Assembly (NCBI GenBank): GCA_963796705.1
Contig: CAWCMK010000001.1
Location: 372,001 to 436,000 of the forward strand
DNA from: VRUE01 sp963796705
Lineage (GTDB): Bacteria; Actinomycetota; Thermoleophilia; Solirubrobacterales; 70-9
DNA: 64,000 bases
Reading direction: 5' to 3'
In this document: positions 1 to 8,546 of the stretch, piece by piece
Layout: each line of letters begins with the position of its first letter
Position numbering within the stretch: position 1 is the first letter of the stretch
Translations under genes and position numbers: made by a program
Notes under the pieces: generated by a model
Database searches by the model: none
Told to the model about the DNA's origin: nothing
The model's input: the letters and a program-made list of their open reading frames with translations, nothing else

Positions 1-459
1 CTCCCCGGGGTGCGCTGGCAATACTCATCGTCTGAGGCTGACAGATACAACGCCTCCATGCGGCGATCGAAGGTTGGGCTTGATTTCAGTGACCGTCTGC
101 ACGCACCTCGGTCAAGATCAAGATCACCCAGCTGCCTGGGTCGGTGGCTGGCCGCGAGGCAGTGGCTTGCCGCGGGAGACCCCTGGCTGCACCCGCACTC
201 CTGCCTCGAGTGCAGCAAGGTGGGCTGTTGCGACAGCTCGCCGAACCGTCATGCCGGCGCCCACGCTCACGAAATCGACAACCCGCTGATGCGCTCTCTC
301 GAGCCCGGCGAGCAGTGGTCGTGGTGTTTCCGGGACTGCTTCGCGCTGCTGATTCCCGAGGTTGAGGGCGAAACCCGGACCCCCCCCTCGCCGCTCGGCT
401 GAGCGCGGCGCTCCCAGCTCCTTTTTTAACGCCGTTTGGGCCGGCTAGGCTAGGAAGGC
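1..459. other. left-edge region without a recognisable gene
   Basis: I see no convincing gene here. Several open frames of 60-140 codons exist on both strands, but they overlap one another, have arginine- and proline-rich compositions typical of GC-rich shadow frames, and show no family motif. The only structured element is a hairpin followed by a T run near 401-427, listed separately. The tail of an upstream transcript may lie here. Confidence 0.5.
401..427 (+). terminator. possible Rho-independent terminator
   Basis: A stem GAGCG / CGCTC (401-405 with 409-413, loop CGG) is followed after 8 nt by six consecutive T (422-427). The orientation would end a plus-strand transcript entering from the left edge, before the gene at 460. 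The stem is short and its distance to the T run is longer than usual, so this is tentative. Confidence 0.3.
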
Positions 460-1596
460 ATGATCGGCAAAGGCCAACGTCGAGCCGCGGCGCTCGCCAC
501 ACTCCTAGCGCTGGCGATCCTGGCGCTCGCGCCGGCGCCCCGCGCCGGCGCCTTCATCTACTGGTCGCAGGGTTTTCCGATCGGCAGAGCCAACCTCGAT
601 GGGACCGACGCTTTGCTGGAGTGGATTCCGTTGCAGCCCAACGACACCTGCGGCGTCGCGGTCAACAGCTCCTACCTCTACTGGAGCGGAATCGGCGCGA
701 TCGGCCGGGCGAAAATCGACGGCTCGAATCCCGAACCGTACTTTGTGCCAACACCCAACAACAGCTGCGGCATTGCCGTCGATGGCTCCCACATCTACTG
801 GAACAATCGGACCGCGATCGGCCGCGCCAACCTCGACGGCTCGAATCCCGAACCGGAATTCATCCCCAATGCGGGCGGCTTCACGGCAGGAGTCGCCGTC
901 AACGGATCCCACATCTACTGGGGCAACAACGGCGAAGGCTACATCGGGCGCGCCAACCTTGACGGAACCGGCGTGGCGCCGAAATTCATCGCCGCCCCCG
1001 GGGACCCCTGCGACGTCGCCCTCACCCCGACGACCCTCTACTGGAGCACGGCCCCCTCGATGTGGGGGCCATCGGGGGTTTTTTCCGAGAGCCTGACCGG
1101 GGGCAAGGTGACAACTCCGAAAACGTTGATCAACTCCCCCGCCGGCTGCGGTGTCGCCGCCAACGAAAAATACCTCTACTGGGCCACCGAAACGCCACGC
1201 GCGATCGGCCGGGCGAACCTCGACGGCTCCGAAGCTGACCTCAGCTTCATCGCCGGTGGCGCCTCCGCCTTCGGCCTCGCGCTCGACTCGCTGAGCGCGC
1301 CGCCCTTCGTCAGCCTCGGCAACCTCCACCTCAACAACCTGCTCGGCACCGCCAGGCTGATCGTCCACATCGGGACGCCGGGACGAATTCGGCTGCAAGG
1401 GAAAGGGGTGAAGCCCGCCTACCGACACCGAGACAGCCCCGGCACCGTCGTGCTCCCGGTGATCCCGATCGGGGGCCTGAAGCACCGGCTTGCGCGGAGC
1501 GGCAGGGCCAAGGTGAGGCTGACGATCACCTTCACACCGCTCGGCGGCACACCCGAACCCCAGCAACGTGCGCTGACCCTGCACAAACGCGGCTGA
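460..1596 (+). CDS. secreted YWTD-like beta-propeller repeat protein
   Basis: This 378-residue protein is probably exported. Residues 1-31 are a signal peptide (basic start, Ala/Leu core, end near AGA). Residues about 31-280 hold at least five copies of a 40-45 residue repeat with the core (I/L)YW followed by IGRANLDG and a closing aromatic-Ile strand, resembling the YWTD class of beta-propeller blades. The last 90 residues form a separate beta-rich domain (motif RIRLQGKGV). Its substrate is unknown; such propellers usually bind proteins or sugars. One repeat (about 190-225) has degenerated and lacks IGRANLDG. The export call is firm; the propeller call is by motif only. Confidence 0.75.
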   Translation: MIGKGQRRAAALATLLALAILALAPAPRAGAFIYWSQGFPIGRANLDGTDALLEWIPLQPNDTCGVAVNSSYLYWSGIGAIGRAKIDGSNPEPYFVPTPNNSCGIAVDGSHIYWNNRTAIGRANLDGSNPEPEFIPNAGGFTAGVAVNGSHIYWGNNGEGYIGRANLDGTGVAPKFIAAPGDPCDVALTPTTLYWSTAPSMWGPSGVFSESLTGGKVTTPKTLINSPAGCGVAANEKYLYWATETPRAIGRANLDGSEADLSFIAGGASAFGLALDSLSAPPFVSLGNLHLNNLLGTARLIVHIGTPGRIRLQGKGVKPAYRHRDSPGTVVLPVIPIGGLKHRLARSGRAKVRLTITFTPLGGTPEPQQRALTLHKRG

Positions 1597-1655
1597 GCTC
1601 TGACTCCGAGGCCGCTCGGGGCAGGAAACAAGGGGCCACAGCCGAACGAGCGGGC

Positions 1656-2405
1656 ATGGAGACAGCGTCCGACCCCGCCCCCGCAGCCGAGCGCTGGACC
1701 AGGCGGATCGAGCGATTCAGCGACGCCTTCGGGCTCGTCTTCGTGCTGGTGATGACCGACTACGTCCTCATCTCCCTCCTCTCCCTGGAGGGTTGGAGCG
1801 GGGTCCTGATCGCGGTCGCGACCAGCGCAACCTCAATTTTCGCGCTGGGCAGCTCCCACGTCCGACGGCAGTTCCTGCAAAGCGCCATCGTGCTCTCGGC
1901 GGCAAGCGTGCTGCTCGCGGCGCTCAGCGCCCTGACCGGGGTCCGCTCGGTGTTCGGCATCGTCGCGCTTCTCCAGGTGTCTCTGCTGGCGGTGGCGATG
2001 CTGACGCTCTTGCGGCGGGTGATTCTCACGGACAAGATCGGCTCGAAGGCAATCCTCGGGGCCCTCAGCGTCTACACGGTCCTCGGGCTGCTGTTCACCT
2101 TCGCCTACGCCGCCATCGATCGCCTCCAGTCGAGCCCCTTCTTTGAAGGCGTGCCCCACCCGGCTGGCTCTGACTTCCTCTTCTTCAGCTACACGACGCT
2201 GACAACCACGGGCTTCGGTGACCTCGTCCCCGCCGGCCAGCCCGGTCGCATGCTCACCGGGCTGGAGATGATGGTCGGCCAGGTGTTTCTGGTGACGCTC
2301 GTCGCCGGCCTGGTCAGCCTCTGGCGCCCCGGCGAAGCGATCCGCCGCCGTCGCGAAAGGCGCCAGGGAAACGGCGGCGAGGCCCCCGAATCGGCCGGCG
2401 GCTAG
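1656..2405 (+). CDS. six-TM potassium channel-like protein
   Basis: A 249-residue integral membrane protein. Hydrophobic segments lie near residues 24-43, 47-65, 75-93, 99-118, 133-152 and 200-222. A re-entrant pore loop at about 172-190 contains TTTGFGDL, which matches the K+ selectivity filter (T-x-GFGD, a GYGD variant) of the two-TM Ion_trans_2 pore domain. I see no regularly spaced arginines as in a voltage-sensor S4, so gating is unknown. The basic C-terminal tail is short, with no RCK domain. The stop codon overlaps the stop of the convergent cyclophilin gene. Confidence 0.8.
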   Translation: METASDPAPAAERWTRRIERFSDAFGLVFVLVMTDYVLISLLSLEGWSGVLIAVATSATSIFALGSSHVRRQFLQSAIVLSAASVLLAALSALTGVRSVFGIVALLQVSLLAVAMLTLLRRVILTDKIGSKAILGALSVYTVLGLLFTFAYAAIDRLQSSPFFEGVPHPAGSDFLFFSYTTLTTTGFGDLVPAGQPGRMLTGLEMMVGQVFLVTLVAGLVSLWRPGEAIRRRRERRQGNGGEAPESAGG

Positions 2406-2860
2406 TCGGAGAGCTCGACGCGCTCGATGGTCTGCTGCTCAACCGGCCTATCGCCGGGTCCGGTCGGCGCCGACTCGATCACCTCGACGGCGTCCATGCC
2501 GTCGGTGACCCGGGCAAACACGGTGTGCTTTCCATCAAGCCAGGGGGCCGCCTCGGTGGTGACGATGAAGAACTGCGAACCGTTTGTGTTGGGGCCCGCA
2601 TTGGCCATCGCCAAGGCGCCCCTGACGACCTTGTGATCGTTGAACTCGTCCTCGAACTGATAGCCCGGGCCGCCGCGGCCGGTCCCCTCCGGACAGCCTC
2701 CCTGGATCATGAAATCGGGGATCACCCGGTGAAAGATGAGGCCGTCGTAAAACCCCTCCGCCGCGAGCTTGCGGAAGTTCTCAACGGTCTTCGGCGCGTC
2801 CTCGTCGTGGAATTCGACGGTTATCGCCCCGGCGCTCGTCTGAAGGATCGCCTGCGACAT
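2402..2860 (-). CDS. cyclophilin-type peptidyl-prolyl cis-trans isomerase
   Basis: A 152-residue single-domain cyclophilin, which catalyses cis-trans isomerisation of X-Pro bonds. The active-site blocks FHRVIPDFMIQGG (about residues 43-55), with the catalytic Arg in FHR, and GSQFFIV (about 95-101) are present. No signal peptide or membrane segment is seen, so it should be cytoplasmic. Its length suits the short bacterial PpiB class. It is convergent with the channel gene and divergent from mrp. Confidence 0.92.
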   Translation of the reverse strand: MSQAILQTSAGAITVEFHDEDAPKTVENFRKLAAEGFYDGLIFHRVIPDFMIQGGCPEGTGRGGPGYQFEDEFNDHKVVRGALAMANAGPNTNGSQFFIVTTEAAPWLDGKHTVFARVTDGMDAVEVIESAPTGPGDRPVEQQTIERVELSD

Positions 2861-3023
2861 CGGCGCAACCCTACCTCAGACGCCGTTGACCCCAGCGCCC
2901 CTGCTGTGCTGGGACCAGGCGGCGGCGCCAGCGCGCTCCTGGGGGGCGAGGCTCGATTTTGCAATCTGGGGGCAGGGTCTTTCTCCTCTGTCCCGCGGGT
3001 CCCCGGCGCCGCGCTCTGCGAGA

Positions 3024-4181
3024 ATGGCCCTGATGGGATTGCCAACCGAAGATCAGATAATCGAGAAGCTGCGCGCGGTGATCGACCCCGAGCTGCGGCG
3101 ATCGATCGTCGAGCTCGACATGGTCCGGTCGATAGAGATCGGCCAAAGCGGTCGGGTCGAGGTCGTCGTCTCTCTGACCACCCCGGGCTGCCCGATCCGC
3201 TCCCACTTCGAGCAGGCCGTTGCCGGGCAGGTCTCCGAACTGGACGGCGTCAGCGAAGTGGCCGTCGGGTTCGACGTCCTCTCTGAGGAGGAGAAGGGCC
3301 GCCTGCAGCAGACCCTCGGTCGGGGCAAGCTCCCACAGGGCGCCTTGGCGCAGGTGAAGAACGTGATCTGCGTGGCGTCTGGAAAGGGCGGTGTTGGCAA
3401 GTCGACGATGACCGCCAACCTGGCCGCATCGCTGAGCGCCGAAGGTCACCCCTCGGGCGCCCTCGATTGCGATGTCTATGGCTACTCGATCCCACGGATG
3501 CTCGGCGTCAATCGCAAACCGGAGGTCAATGCCGAGCGCAAGATCCTGCCCCTCGAGGCGGCCGGCGGGGTGAAGGTGATGTCGATCGGCTTCTTCATCG
3601 AGGAGAATGCGGCCGTCGTCTGGCGCGGCCCGATGCTGCACAAGGCAATCCAGCAGTTCCTCGAGGATGTCGCCTGGGGCGAGCTCGAGTACCTGCTGCT
3701 CGACCTCCCTCCCGGCACGGGCGACGTCTCGATGACGCTGGCCCAGCTCCTCCCCCAGGCCAAGTTCCTGATCCTCACAACCCCGCAGCCCGCCGCCCAG
3801 TCGGTGGCCCGGCGCGGCGCCGAGATGGCGCTCAAATTCGACCTCGAGCTGCTCGGGGTGATCGAGAACATGTCCGGCTTCACGACACCGGGCGGCGAGC
3901 GCTTCACGATCTTCGGCGAGGGCGGCGGCCAGCTGCTCGCCGATGAGCTTGAGATTCCCCTGCTCGGCAAGGTGCCGCTCTCAGAGCCGCTGCGCGAGCA
4001 CGCCGACGGCGGCTCGCCGCTGGTCACAGCGGAGCCCGACTCGCCTGCATCGCAGGCGATCCGCCAGGCAGCCCGCGGAATCGTCGCCGCGACGCCGCAG
4101 GAGCTGCCCGTCCTGCAGGCGGCGCCCGGCGGCGGCGATCCGGCGGCGGTCAGCGGCACGCCGCTGCCGATGGCACCCTAG
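3024..4181 (+). CDS. mrp: Mrp/ApbC-family P-loop ATPase, Fe-S cluster carrier type
   Basis: 385 residues from the ATG at 3024. An upstream in-frame ATG at 2886 only adds a low-complexity leader. Residues 1-90 are an FeS_assembly_P (DUF59/MIP18) domain. A MinD-like ATPase follows, with the deviant Walker A GKGGVGKST at 120-128 and DLPPGTGD further on. The family binds and transfers Fe-S clusters. The C-terminal block reads MSGFTTPGGERFTIFGEGG: the Cys-x-x-Cys that ligates the cluster in enterobacterial ApbC is absent, so either another residue or another dimer mode is used, or the function differs. The remaining tail is Ala/Pro rich. Confidence 0.9.
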   Translation: MALMGLPTEDQIIEKLRAVIDPELRRSIVELDMVRSIEIGQSGRVEVVVSLTTPGCPIRSHFEQAVAGQVSELDGVSEVAVGFDVLSEEEKGRLQQTLGRGKLPQGALAQVKNVICVASGKGGVGKSTMTANLAASLSAEGHPSGALDCDVYGYSIPRMLGVNRKPEVNAERKILPLEAAGGVKVMSIGFFIEENAAVVWRGPMLHKAIQQFLEDVAWGELEYLLLDLPPGTGDVSMTLAQLLPQAKFLILTTPQPAAQSVARRGAEMALKFDLELLGVIENMSGFTTPGGERFTIFGEGGGQLLADELEIPLLGKVPLSEPLREHADGGSPLVTAEPDSPASQAIRQAARGIVAATPQELPVLQAAPGGGDPAAVSGTPLPMAP

Positions 4182-4236
4182 GGCGAAGGCCGGCACTCGC
4201 GCTCACATCAGACCGGCGGCGCGTCTCGTAGTCGAG

Positions 4237-4259
4237 CTCCCCGGAGACCGGCTCCGGGG
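4237..4259. terminator. GC-rich hairpin between mrp and the acyl-CoA dehydrogenase gene
   Basis: A perfect 8-bp inverted repeat, CCCCGGAG (4239-4246) with CTCCGGGG (4252-4259) and loop ACCGG, lies in the 180-bp gap where two convergent genes end. It has no T run. It could halt transcription from both sides as a factor-assisted terminator. Confidence 0.4.
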
Positions 4260-4361
4260 CCGGTGGCACTTGATATGTGAGCCGCAGAGCTCGACGAGCC
4301 CCCTCTGGAGGCTGGCGGGGGCGGCCTGATCGCAGCGCCGGGCTCAGCAACTACACAACAC

Positions 4362-5522
4362 CTAGGTGCCCATCGCCCGGGCGATCACAACGCGCTGAAT
4401 CTCGTTGGTCCCCTCGTATATCTGGGTGATCTTGGCGTCGCGGAGCATGCGCTCGACCGGATACTCGTTGACGTACCCGTAGCCGCCCAGGACCTGAACG
4501 GCCTCGACGGTCACCTTCATCGCGTTGTCGGAGGCGAAGAGCTTCGCCATTGAAGTCCATTTGCCAAGATCGACGGGGCGTGCGGCCCGGTCCGCCATCG
4601 AGCAGGCTTTGTAGAGCAGCTCGCGCGCGGCGGCGGTGCCCGTCTCCATGTCGGCGAGCTTGAACTGAATCGCCTGCAGGGCGTTGATCGGCTTGCCGAA
4701 GGCGATCCTCTCCTTCGCGTAGGAGTTGGCGTAATCGGTGGCCCCCTGGGCGATGCCGACTGCCTGGGCGGCGGCCCCGAGACGGGTCCGCTCGAGGGTT
4801 CCGAGCGCGACGCTCAGCCCCTTGCCCTCCGCGCCAATCATGTTCTCCTGTGGGACCCGCACGTCGCTGAAGGACGGCGATCCGGTTGGGGAACCCTTGA
4901 TCCCGAGCTTGTGCTCGAGCTGGCCCGGCTCAAAGCCCTCCCGCTCCTTCTCGACGACGAAGGCGCTGATCCGGTGGTTCTCGCGGTCGGTGAGGGCGAA
5001 GACAACATAGAAGTCGGCGATCGAGGCGTTGGTAATCCAGTTCTTTTGCCCGTTGATCACCCACTCGTCGCCCTCGCGCACCGCGTTCGTGCGCATCGAG
5101 GCGGGATCGCTACCGGCCTCGGGCTCAGAGAGGGCAAAGGCGGGCGACCACTCGCCGCTCGCGCATTTTGGTAGGAAACGCTGCTTGAGCTCCTCAGAAC
5201 CGAAGAGCTGAATCGGAAGCGTGCCGAGCTCCTGGATCATCAGGATCAGGGCGGAGGAGGCGCAGGCTCTGGCGATCTCCTCGACGGCCATCTGCAAGAC
5301 CAGCGTTCCGGTACCGGTCCCCCCGTGCTCCTCTGAGAAAGGAAGGCCGAGAATGTCGTGCTCGGCGAGCAGCTTGCGGATGTCCCAGGGATACTCGCCG
5401 TCGCGGTCGATCGCCGCGGCACGGGGTGCGATCTTCTCCTGGGCAAGCTGCCGAACCATGTCGCGCAGGTCACGTGCGTCCTGCGAGACCTCGTAGGTGC
5501 TCTCGGCGGTCGCCGTCGCCAT
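4362..5522 (-). CDS. acyl-CoA dehydrogenase
   Basis: 386 residues, normal for the family. This FAD enzyme introduces a trans-2,3 double bond into acyl-CoA in fatty-acid or branched-chain catabolism. The helical N-terminal domain, the beta domain (around ALSEPEAGSDPASM) and the C-terminal FAD/tetramer domain are all recognisable. The catalytic base is Glu370 in YEGTNEIQR, the position typical of short- and medium-chain enzymes. The ATG overlaps the TGA of the upstream kinase gene by one base, so the two are translationally coupled. Chain-length specificity cannot be read from the sequence. Confidence 0.92.
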   Translation of the reverse strand: MATATAESTYEVSQDARDLRDMVRQLAQEKIAPRAAAIDRDGEYPWDIRKLLAEHDILGLPFSEEHGGTGTGTLVLQMAVEEIARACASSALILMIQELGTLPIQLFGSEELKQRFLPKCASGEWSPAFALSEPEAGSDPASMRTNAVREGDEWVINGQKNWITNASIADFYVVFALTDRENHRISAFVVEKEREGFEPGQLEHKLGIKGSPTGSPSFSDVRVPQENMIGAEGKGLSVALGTLERTRLGAAAQAVGIAQGATDYANSYAKERIAFGKPINALQAIQFKLADMETGTAAARELLYKACSMADRAARPVDLGKWTSMAKLFASDNAMKVTVEAVQVLGGYGYVNEYPVERMLRDAKITQIYEGTNEIQRVVIARAMGT

Positions 5523-6109
5523 CAGACCGCCAGTCTATGCAGGCGTCGCTCGAGCAGGTCCGAGACCCCCTCGGCATCGATTCGCTCGACGTCGAGCGCG
5601 TTCCCCTCGAACTCGCCGAGGTCCGTGAAGCCGCGCCAGATCCGCTCCATGATGCCGGCGTCTATGGGCGGCTCGCCGGCACGGTTCTGAACCCGCTCGA
5701 TGCACATCTCAAGCGGTGCTCGCAGCACCGCACAGGCGACCGCGCGGCCTCCGCCACGCAGGGTCTCCAGAAGTGGCTCCAAAAACCAGCCCGGGATGAG
5801 GACCCCCTCGACGACGGTGAAGTAGCCGGCCTGCGCGTAGCCGACGGCGGCTCGCGCGACTATCCCCATGACTGCCTCGTTCTGTGCCTGCGATTCGGGC
5901 TTCCAGGGCTCGACGTGGCCAGCGCGGATGAAGCGGAAGAAGCTATCGGCTTCGAGGTGGACGCCAAGATCGCGGCGCTCGGCGAGGATCGCAGCCACCG
6001 TAGTCTTCCCCGATCCGGGAGGCCCGGTGATGATCAGGACGGAGGCAGCGCCTATGCCGCGCTCTTGCTCTTGTAGTAGTCGGCGTTGATCTCGGCGTAT
6101 TTCGCCCAC
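5522..6109 (-). CDS. small P-loop kinase (AAA_33-like)
   Basis: About 195 residues. A P-loop GPPGSGKTT sits near the N terminus, followed by HLEADSFFRF and an overall length like shikimate/gluconate kinases or CPT-like phosphotransferases. The substrate is unknown. The start is uncertain: the P-loop frame has no ATG, GTG or TTG after the ferredoxin stop at 6052. Translation must begin inside the ferredoxin gene (GTG at 6109, or ATG at 6154) or at a rarer codon such as ATA or CTG near 6037-6055. The stop overlaps the acyl-CoA dehydrogenase start (TGATG), indicating a ferredoxin-kinase-dehydrogenase operon. Confidence 0.75.
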   Translation of the reverse strand: MGEIRRDQRRLLQEQERGIGAASVLIITGPPGSGKTTVAAILAERRDLGVHLEADSFFRFIRAGHVEPWKPESQAQNEAVMGIVARAAVGYAQAGYFTVVEGVLIPGWFLEPLLETLRGGGRAVACAVLRAPLEMCIERVQNRAGEPPIDAGIMERIWRGFTDLGEFEGNALDVERIDAEGVSDLLERRLHRLAV

Positions 6110-6324
6110 TCCGAGGGGAGCTGGTCCTCGGCGAAGCAGGCGTCGACCGGGCATGCCTCGACGCAGGCATCGCAGTCAATGCACTCATCGGGGTCGATGT
6201 AGAGCATCTCGACCGAGTCGTAGTCGGGCTCATCGGGTGTCGGGTGGATGCAGTCCACCGGACAGACCTCGACACACGAGTTGTCCTTGGTGCCGATACA
6301 GGGCTCGGCGATGACGTAGGTCAT
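6052..6324 (-). CDS. fdxA: 7Fe ferredoxin (3Fe-4S / 4Fe-4S)
   Basis: 90 residues from an ATG preceded by AGGAG 9 nt upstream; the longer frame to 6387 lacks such a site. The first cluster motif is Cys9-x7-Cys17-x3-Cys21-Pro and the second is C48-x2-C51-x2-C54-x3-C58-Pro, with extra Cys25 and Cys63. This spacing is the FdxA/FdxC pattern of actinobacterial 7Fe ferredoxins. It carries single electrons in the cytoplasm. Lying first in a unit with the acyl-CoA dehydrogenase suggests, but does not prove, a role in its redox chemistry. Confidence 0.93.
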   Translation of the reverse strand: MTYVIAEPCIGTKDNSCVEVCPVDCIHPTPDEPDYDSVEMLYIDPDECIDCDACVEACPVDACFAEDQLPSEWAKYAEINADYYKSKSAA

Positions 6325-6413
6325 TCGATGCTTTCTCCTGAAGTCGTTTGCGGTGCGCCGCGTGGACTTGTCCCCCGCCAAGCGCAAGCGGACATTTTAG
6401 AGATGATGTTCCG

Positions 6414-7295
6414 ATGCTGCTGCTGACAGGGGCGACCGGAAGCATCGGCTCGCGGCTCCTGCCGCTGCTGCTCGAGGGCGGCGAGGATGTCCGCTGCCTG
6501 GTGCGCGAGCCGCGCCGGCTGGGCGAGCGCCGGGTCGACGTGCAGATCGCGCTCGGCGACCTCGGCGAGATGTCGGACCCCTACCTGGTGCGCCAGGCGC
6601 TGCGCGGCGTCGACACGGTCGTGCACCTGGCGGCGACGATCCGCGACCAGCCGCACCACCGAATCGAGGAGCTGAACGGACTGGCGACCGTGCGGCTGCT
6701 GCGCGCCGCCGAGCGCAGCGGCGTGCGCCGCTTTGTCTTCTTCAGCGCACTGAATGCCTCCGCCGCCCAACGGACCCGCTTCTTTCGGGCCAAGTGGCTG
6801 GCCGAGCGCGCCGTCGAGTCCTCGCCTCTGGAGTCGATCGTCTTCGCCCCCTCGATCGTCTACGACCACAGCGATCCCTGGATCACCCTGCTGAGGCGCT
6901 TCTCCTTCCTGCCCGTGATGCCGGTCTCCGGCGCCGGTCGGGCCCAATTTCAGCCGATCTGGGCTGCCGACACCGCCCGCTGCGTGATCACCGCGCTCGG
7001 CGGCGGGAGCGGGCGCCGCTACGAGCTGGCGGGGCCCGAGACGCTCACCTACGATCAGATGTCCGACCTCGTCACCCGCCTGGCGGGCCGGCCGCGGCCG
7101 CTGATCCACCTTCCCCTGCCCCTCGTCCGCTCCGGCCTGCTGGCGCTGCGCTCCCTTTTCGGGGAGGCGGTGTTTGCAACCTGGGAGGAGGCGGAGCTGA
7201 TGGAGGTTTCAATGACCACCCAGCGAGGTACCAGCGATGCCAACGCACTTGGAGTGGAGCCAAGGAGGATGGGCGATGTGCTGGAGGAGGATTAG
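6414..7295 (+). CDS. atypical SDR, NDUFA9/NmrA-like NAD(P)-binding protein
   Basis: 293 residues from the ATG at 6414, which places the dinucleotide-binding motif TGATGSIGSRLL at residues 5-16. The upstream in-frame extension looks non-coding. The usual Tyr-x3-Lys pair is missing: the equivalent position reads RAKWLAE, as in complex-I NDUFA9-like and other atypical SDRs that bind NAD(P) without classical dehydrogenase chemistry. The role is unknown. The last 20 bases overlap the start of the next gene. Confidence 0.8.
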   Translation: MLLLTGATGSIGSRLLPLLLEGGEDVRCLVREPRRLGERRVDVQIALGDLGEMSDPYLVRQALRGVDTVVHLAATIRDQPHHRIEELNGLATVRLLRAAERSGVRRFVFFSALNASAAQRTRFFRAKWLAERAVESSPLESIVFAPSIVYDHSDPWITLLRRFSFLPVMPVSGAGRAQFQPIWAADTARCVITALGGGSGRRYELAGPETLTYDQMSDLVTRLAGRPRPLIHLPLPLVRSGLLALRSLFGEAVFATWEEAELMEVSMTTQRGTSDANALGVEPRRMGDVLEED

Positions 7296-8373
7296 GCGAC
7301 GGCTGGCCGGGCTGGCCGTGAGCGTCGCGCTGGCCGTGATCCTGCCCGCGGGAGCGGCGGGCGCGCTCACACTGGTGCCCCCCAAGCCGGACCTCTTCTT
7401 CGGGGTGAGCGACGGTGGCCTGGTCAGGGAATTCGAAGAATTCACCGAAGTCGCGGGCAAGCACCCGGCGCTGCTGGAGACCTTCCAGCCCTGGGGAAAG
7501 AGCGTCAACCAGAGCTTCGAACGCTGGCGTGAGACCGCGACGCGGCCGATCCTGCACATCTCTACCGAGAACAGCAAGGCGCAGGAGATCATCACCCCCG
7601 AGCAGATCGCCGAGGGGCAGGGAGACGACTACCTCCTGCAACTCAATTCCTTCTTCGCCGCCCGCGGCCTGCCCGCCTATATCCGCCCCATGGGTGAGCC
7701 CAACCGCTGCCTCAACGCCTGGTCTGCCGTCAACTGCGACGGCACCCAGAAAGGCGGCGAACACACGGCCACCTGGTACAAACAGGCGTTCCGGCGCATT
7801 GTGACGATCATTCGGGGCGGCCAGACGCTGGAAGGGATCAACGCGACGCTGGCCGGGATCGGGCTGCCGCCCCTCAACCGCACCAAGGGTCTGAATCCCT
7901 CGAGCCTGCCGGAAGCGCCGGTCAGCATCATCTGGAGTCCGCTGCCGGGCGGCTCCCCACGGGTCGCCGGGAACTTCCCGGGCAACTACTGGCCTGGCAG
8001 CCGCTGGGTCGACTGGGTTGGGACCGACTTCTACTCGCCGTATCCGGACTGGAGGGATCTGAACCGCTTCTACGGGGGCGGGCCATGGAAGCGCAAACCG
8101 GTCTCGATCACCGAGTGGGCGGTCACCGGGGCCGACGAACCGCGCTTCGTCAGCCAGCTGATCGCCTGGACCGTGCGTCGGCCGCGGGTGCGAATGCTCG
8201 TCTACTACCAGGGGTTCAGCCCGGGTAACCCGTACGACATCCGCCTCTACCCGCGCAGCGCGAACACCCTTCGGGTCAAGCTCCGGCGTCCGAATTTCCT
8301 CTCGAGCGCCGAATACAACGCCGGCACCCTGCCGCCGCTGCCGTCGAAGGCAAAGCCGACGCCGGCCTACTGA
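7276..8373 (+). CDS. secreted GH26-like glycoside hydrolase
   Basis: 365 residues from the ATG at 7276, preceded at 7 nt by a strong AAGGAGG (7262-7268) inside the previous gene. Residues 1-30 are a signal peptide. The mature part has GH-A clan features: Glu141 in RPMGEPN as likely acid/base and Glu280 in SITEWAV as likely nucleophile, in the order expected for a (beta/alpha)8 hydrolase such as family 26 (mannanase, lichenase). The substrate is unknown. It may act on the cell's own glycan or on plant polysaccharide. Confidence 0.7.
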   Translation: MCWRRIRRRLAGLAVSVALAVILPAGAAGALTLVPPKPDLFFGVSDGGLVREFEEFTEVAGKHPALLETFQPWGKSVNQSFERWRETATRPILHISTENSKAQEIITPEQIAEGQGDDYLLQLNSFFAARGLPAYIRPMGEPNRCLNAWSAVNCDGTQKGGEHTATWYKQAFRRIVTIIRGGQTLEGINATLAGIGLPPLNRTKGLNPSSLPEAPVSIIWSPLPGGSPRVAGNFPGNYWPGSRWVDWVGTDFYSPYPDWRDLNRFYGGGPWKRKPVSITEWAVTGADEPRFVSQLIAWTVRRPRVRMLVYYQGFSPGNPYDIRLYPRSANTLRVKLRRPNFLSSAEYNAGTLPPLPSKAKPTPAY

Positions 8374-8428
8374 CCGCTGACGAGCAATCCCTCTGAGAGA
8401 CGGGCTCGGCCGGGCGCCGGCCCAGATG

Positions 8429-8458
8429 CGAGAGGCCCGGCATCAGCCGGGCCTCTCG
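8429..8458. terminator. bidirectional terminator hairpin downstream of groEL
   Basis: A perfect 12-bp inverted repeat (8429-8440 with 8447-8458, loop CATCAG) sits between the convergent ends of the GH26-like gene and groEL. There is no clear T run on either side, but its stability and location suit a shared transcription end. Confidence 0.65.
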
Positions 8459-8546
8459 AAAGCAACTCGCCTGTTGGGGCCAGGGTAGACCCGGCCGGGC
8501 CGATCGCGCAACTCCTGGTTGCGATCCCGACCCCGGACGGCCGCCC

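Noticed and set aside
10..502. Overlapping open frames of 71-138 codons at the left edge
   Set aside because: No motif, biased composition, mutual overlap on both strands.
580..1250. Possible tandem DNA repeat or CRISPR-like array
   Set aside because: The repetition is the coding sequence of protein blades with variable spacing and in-frame codons.
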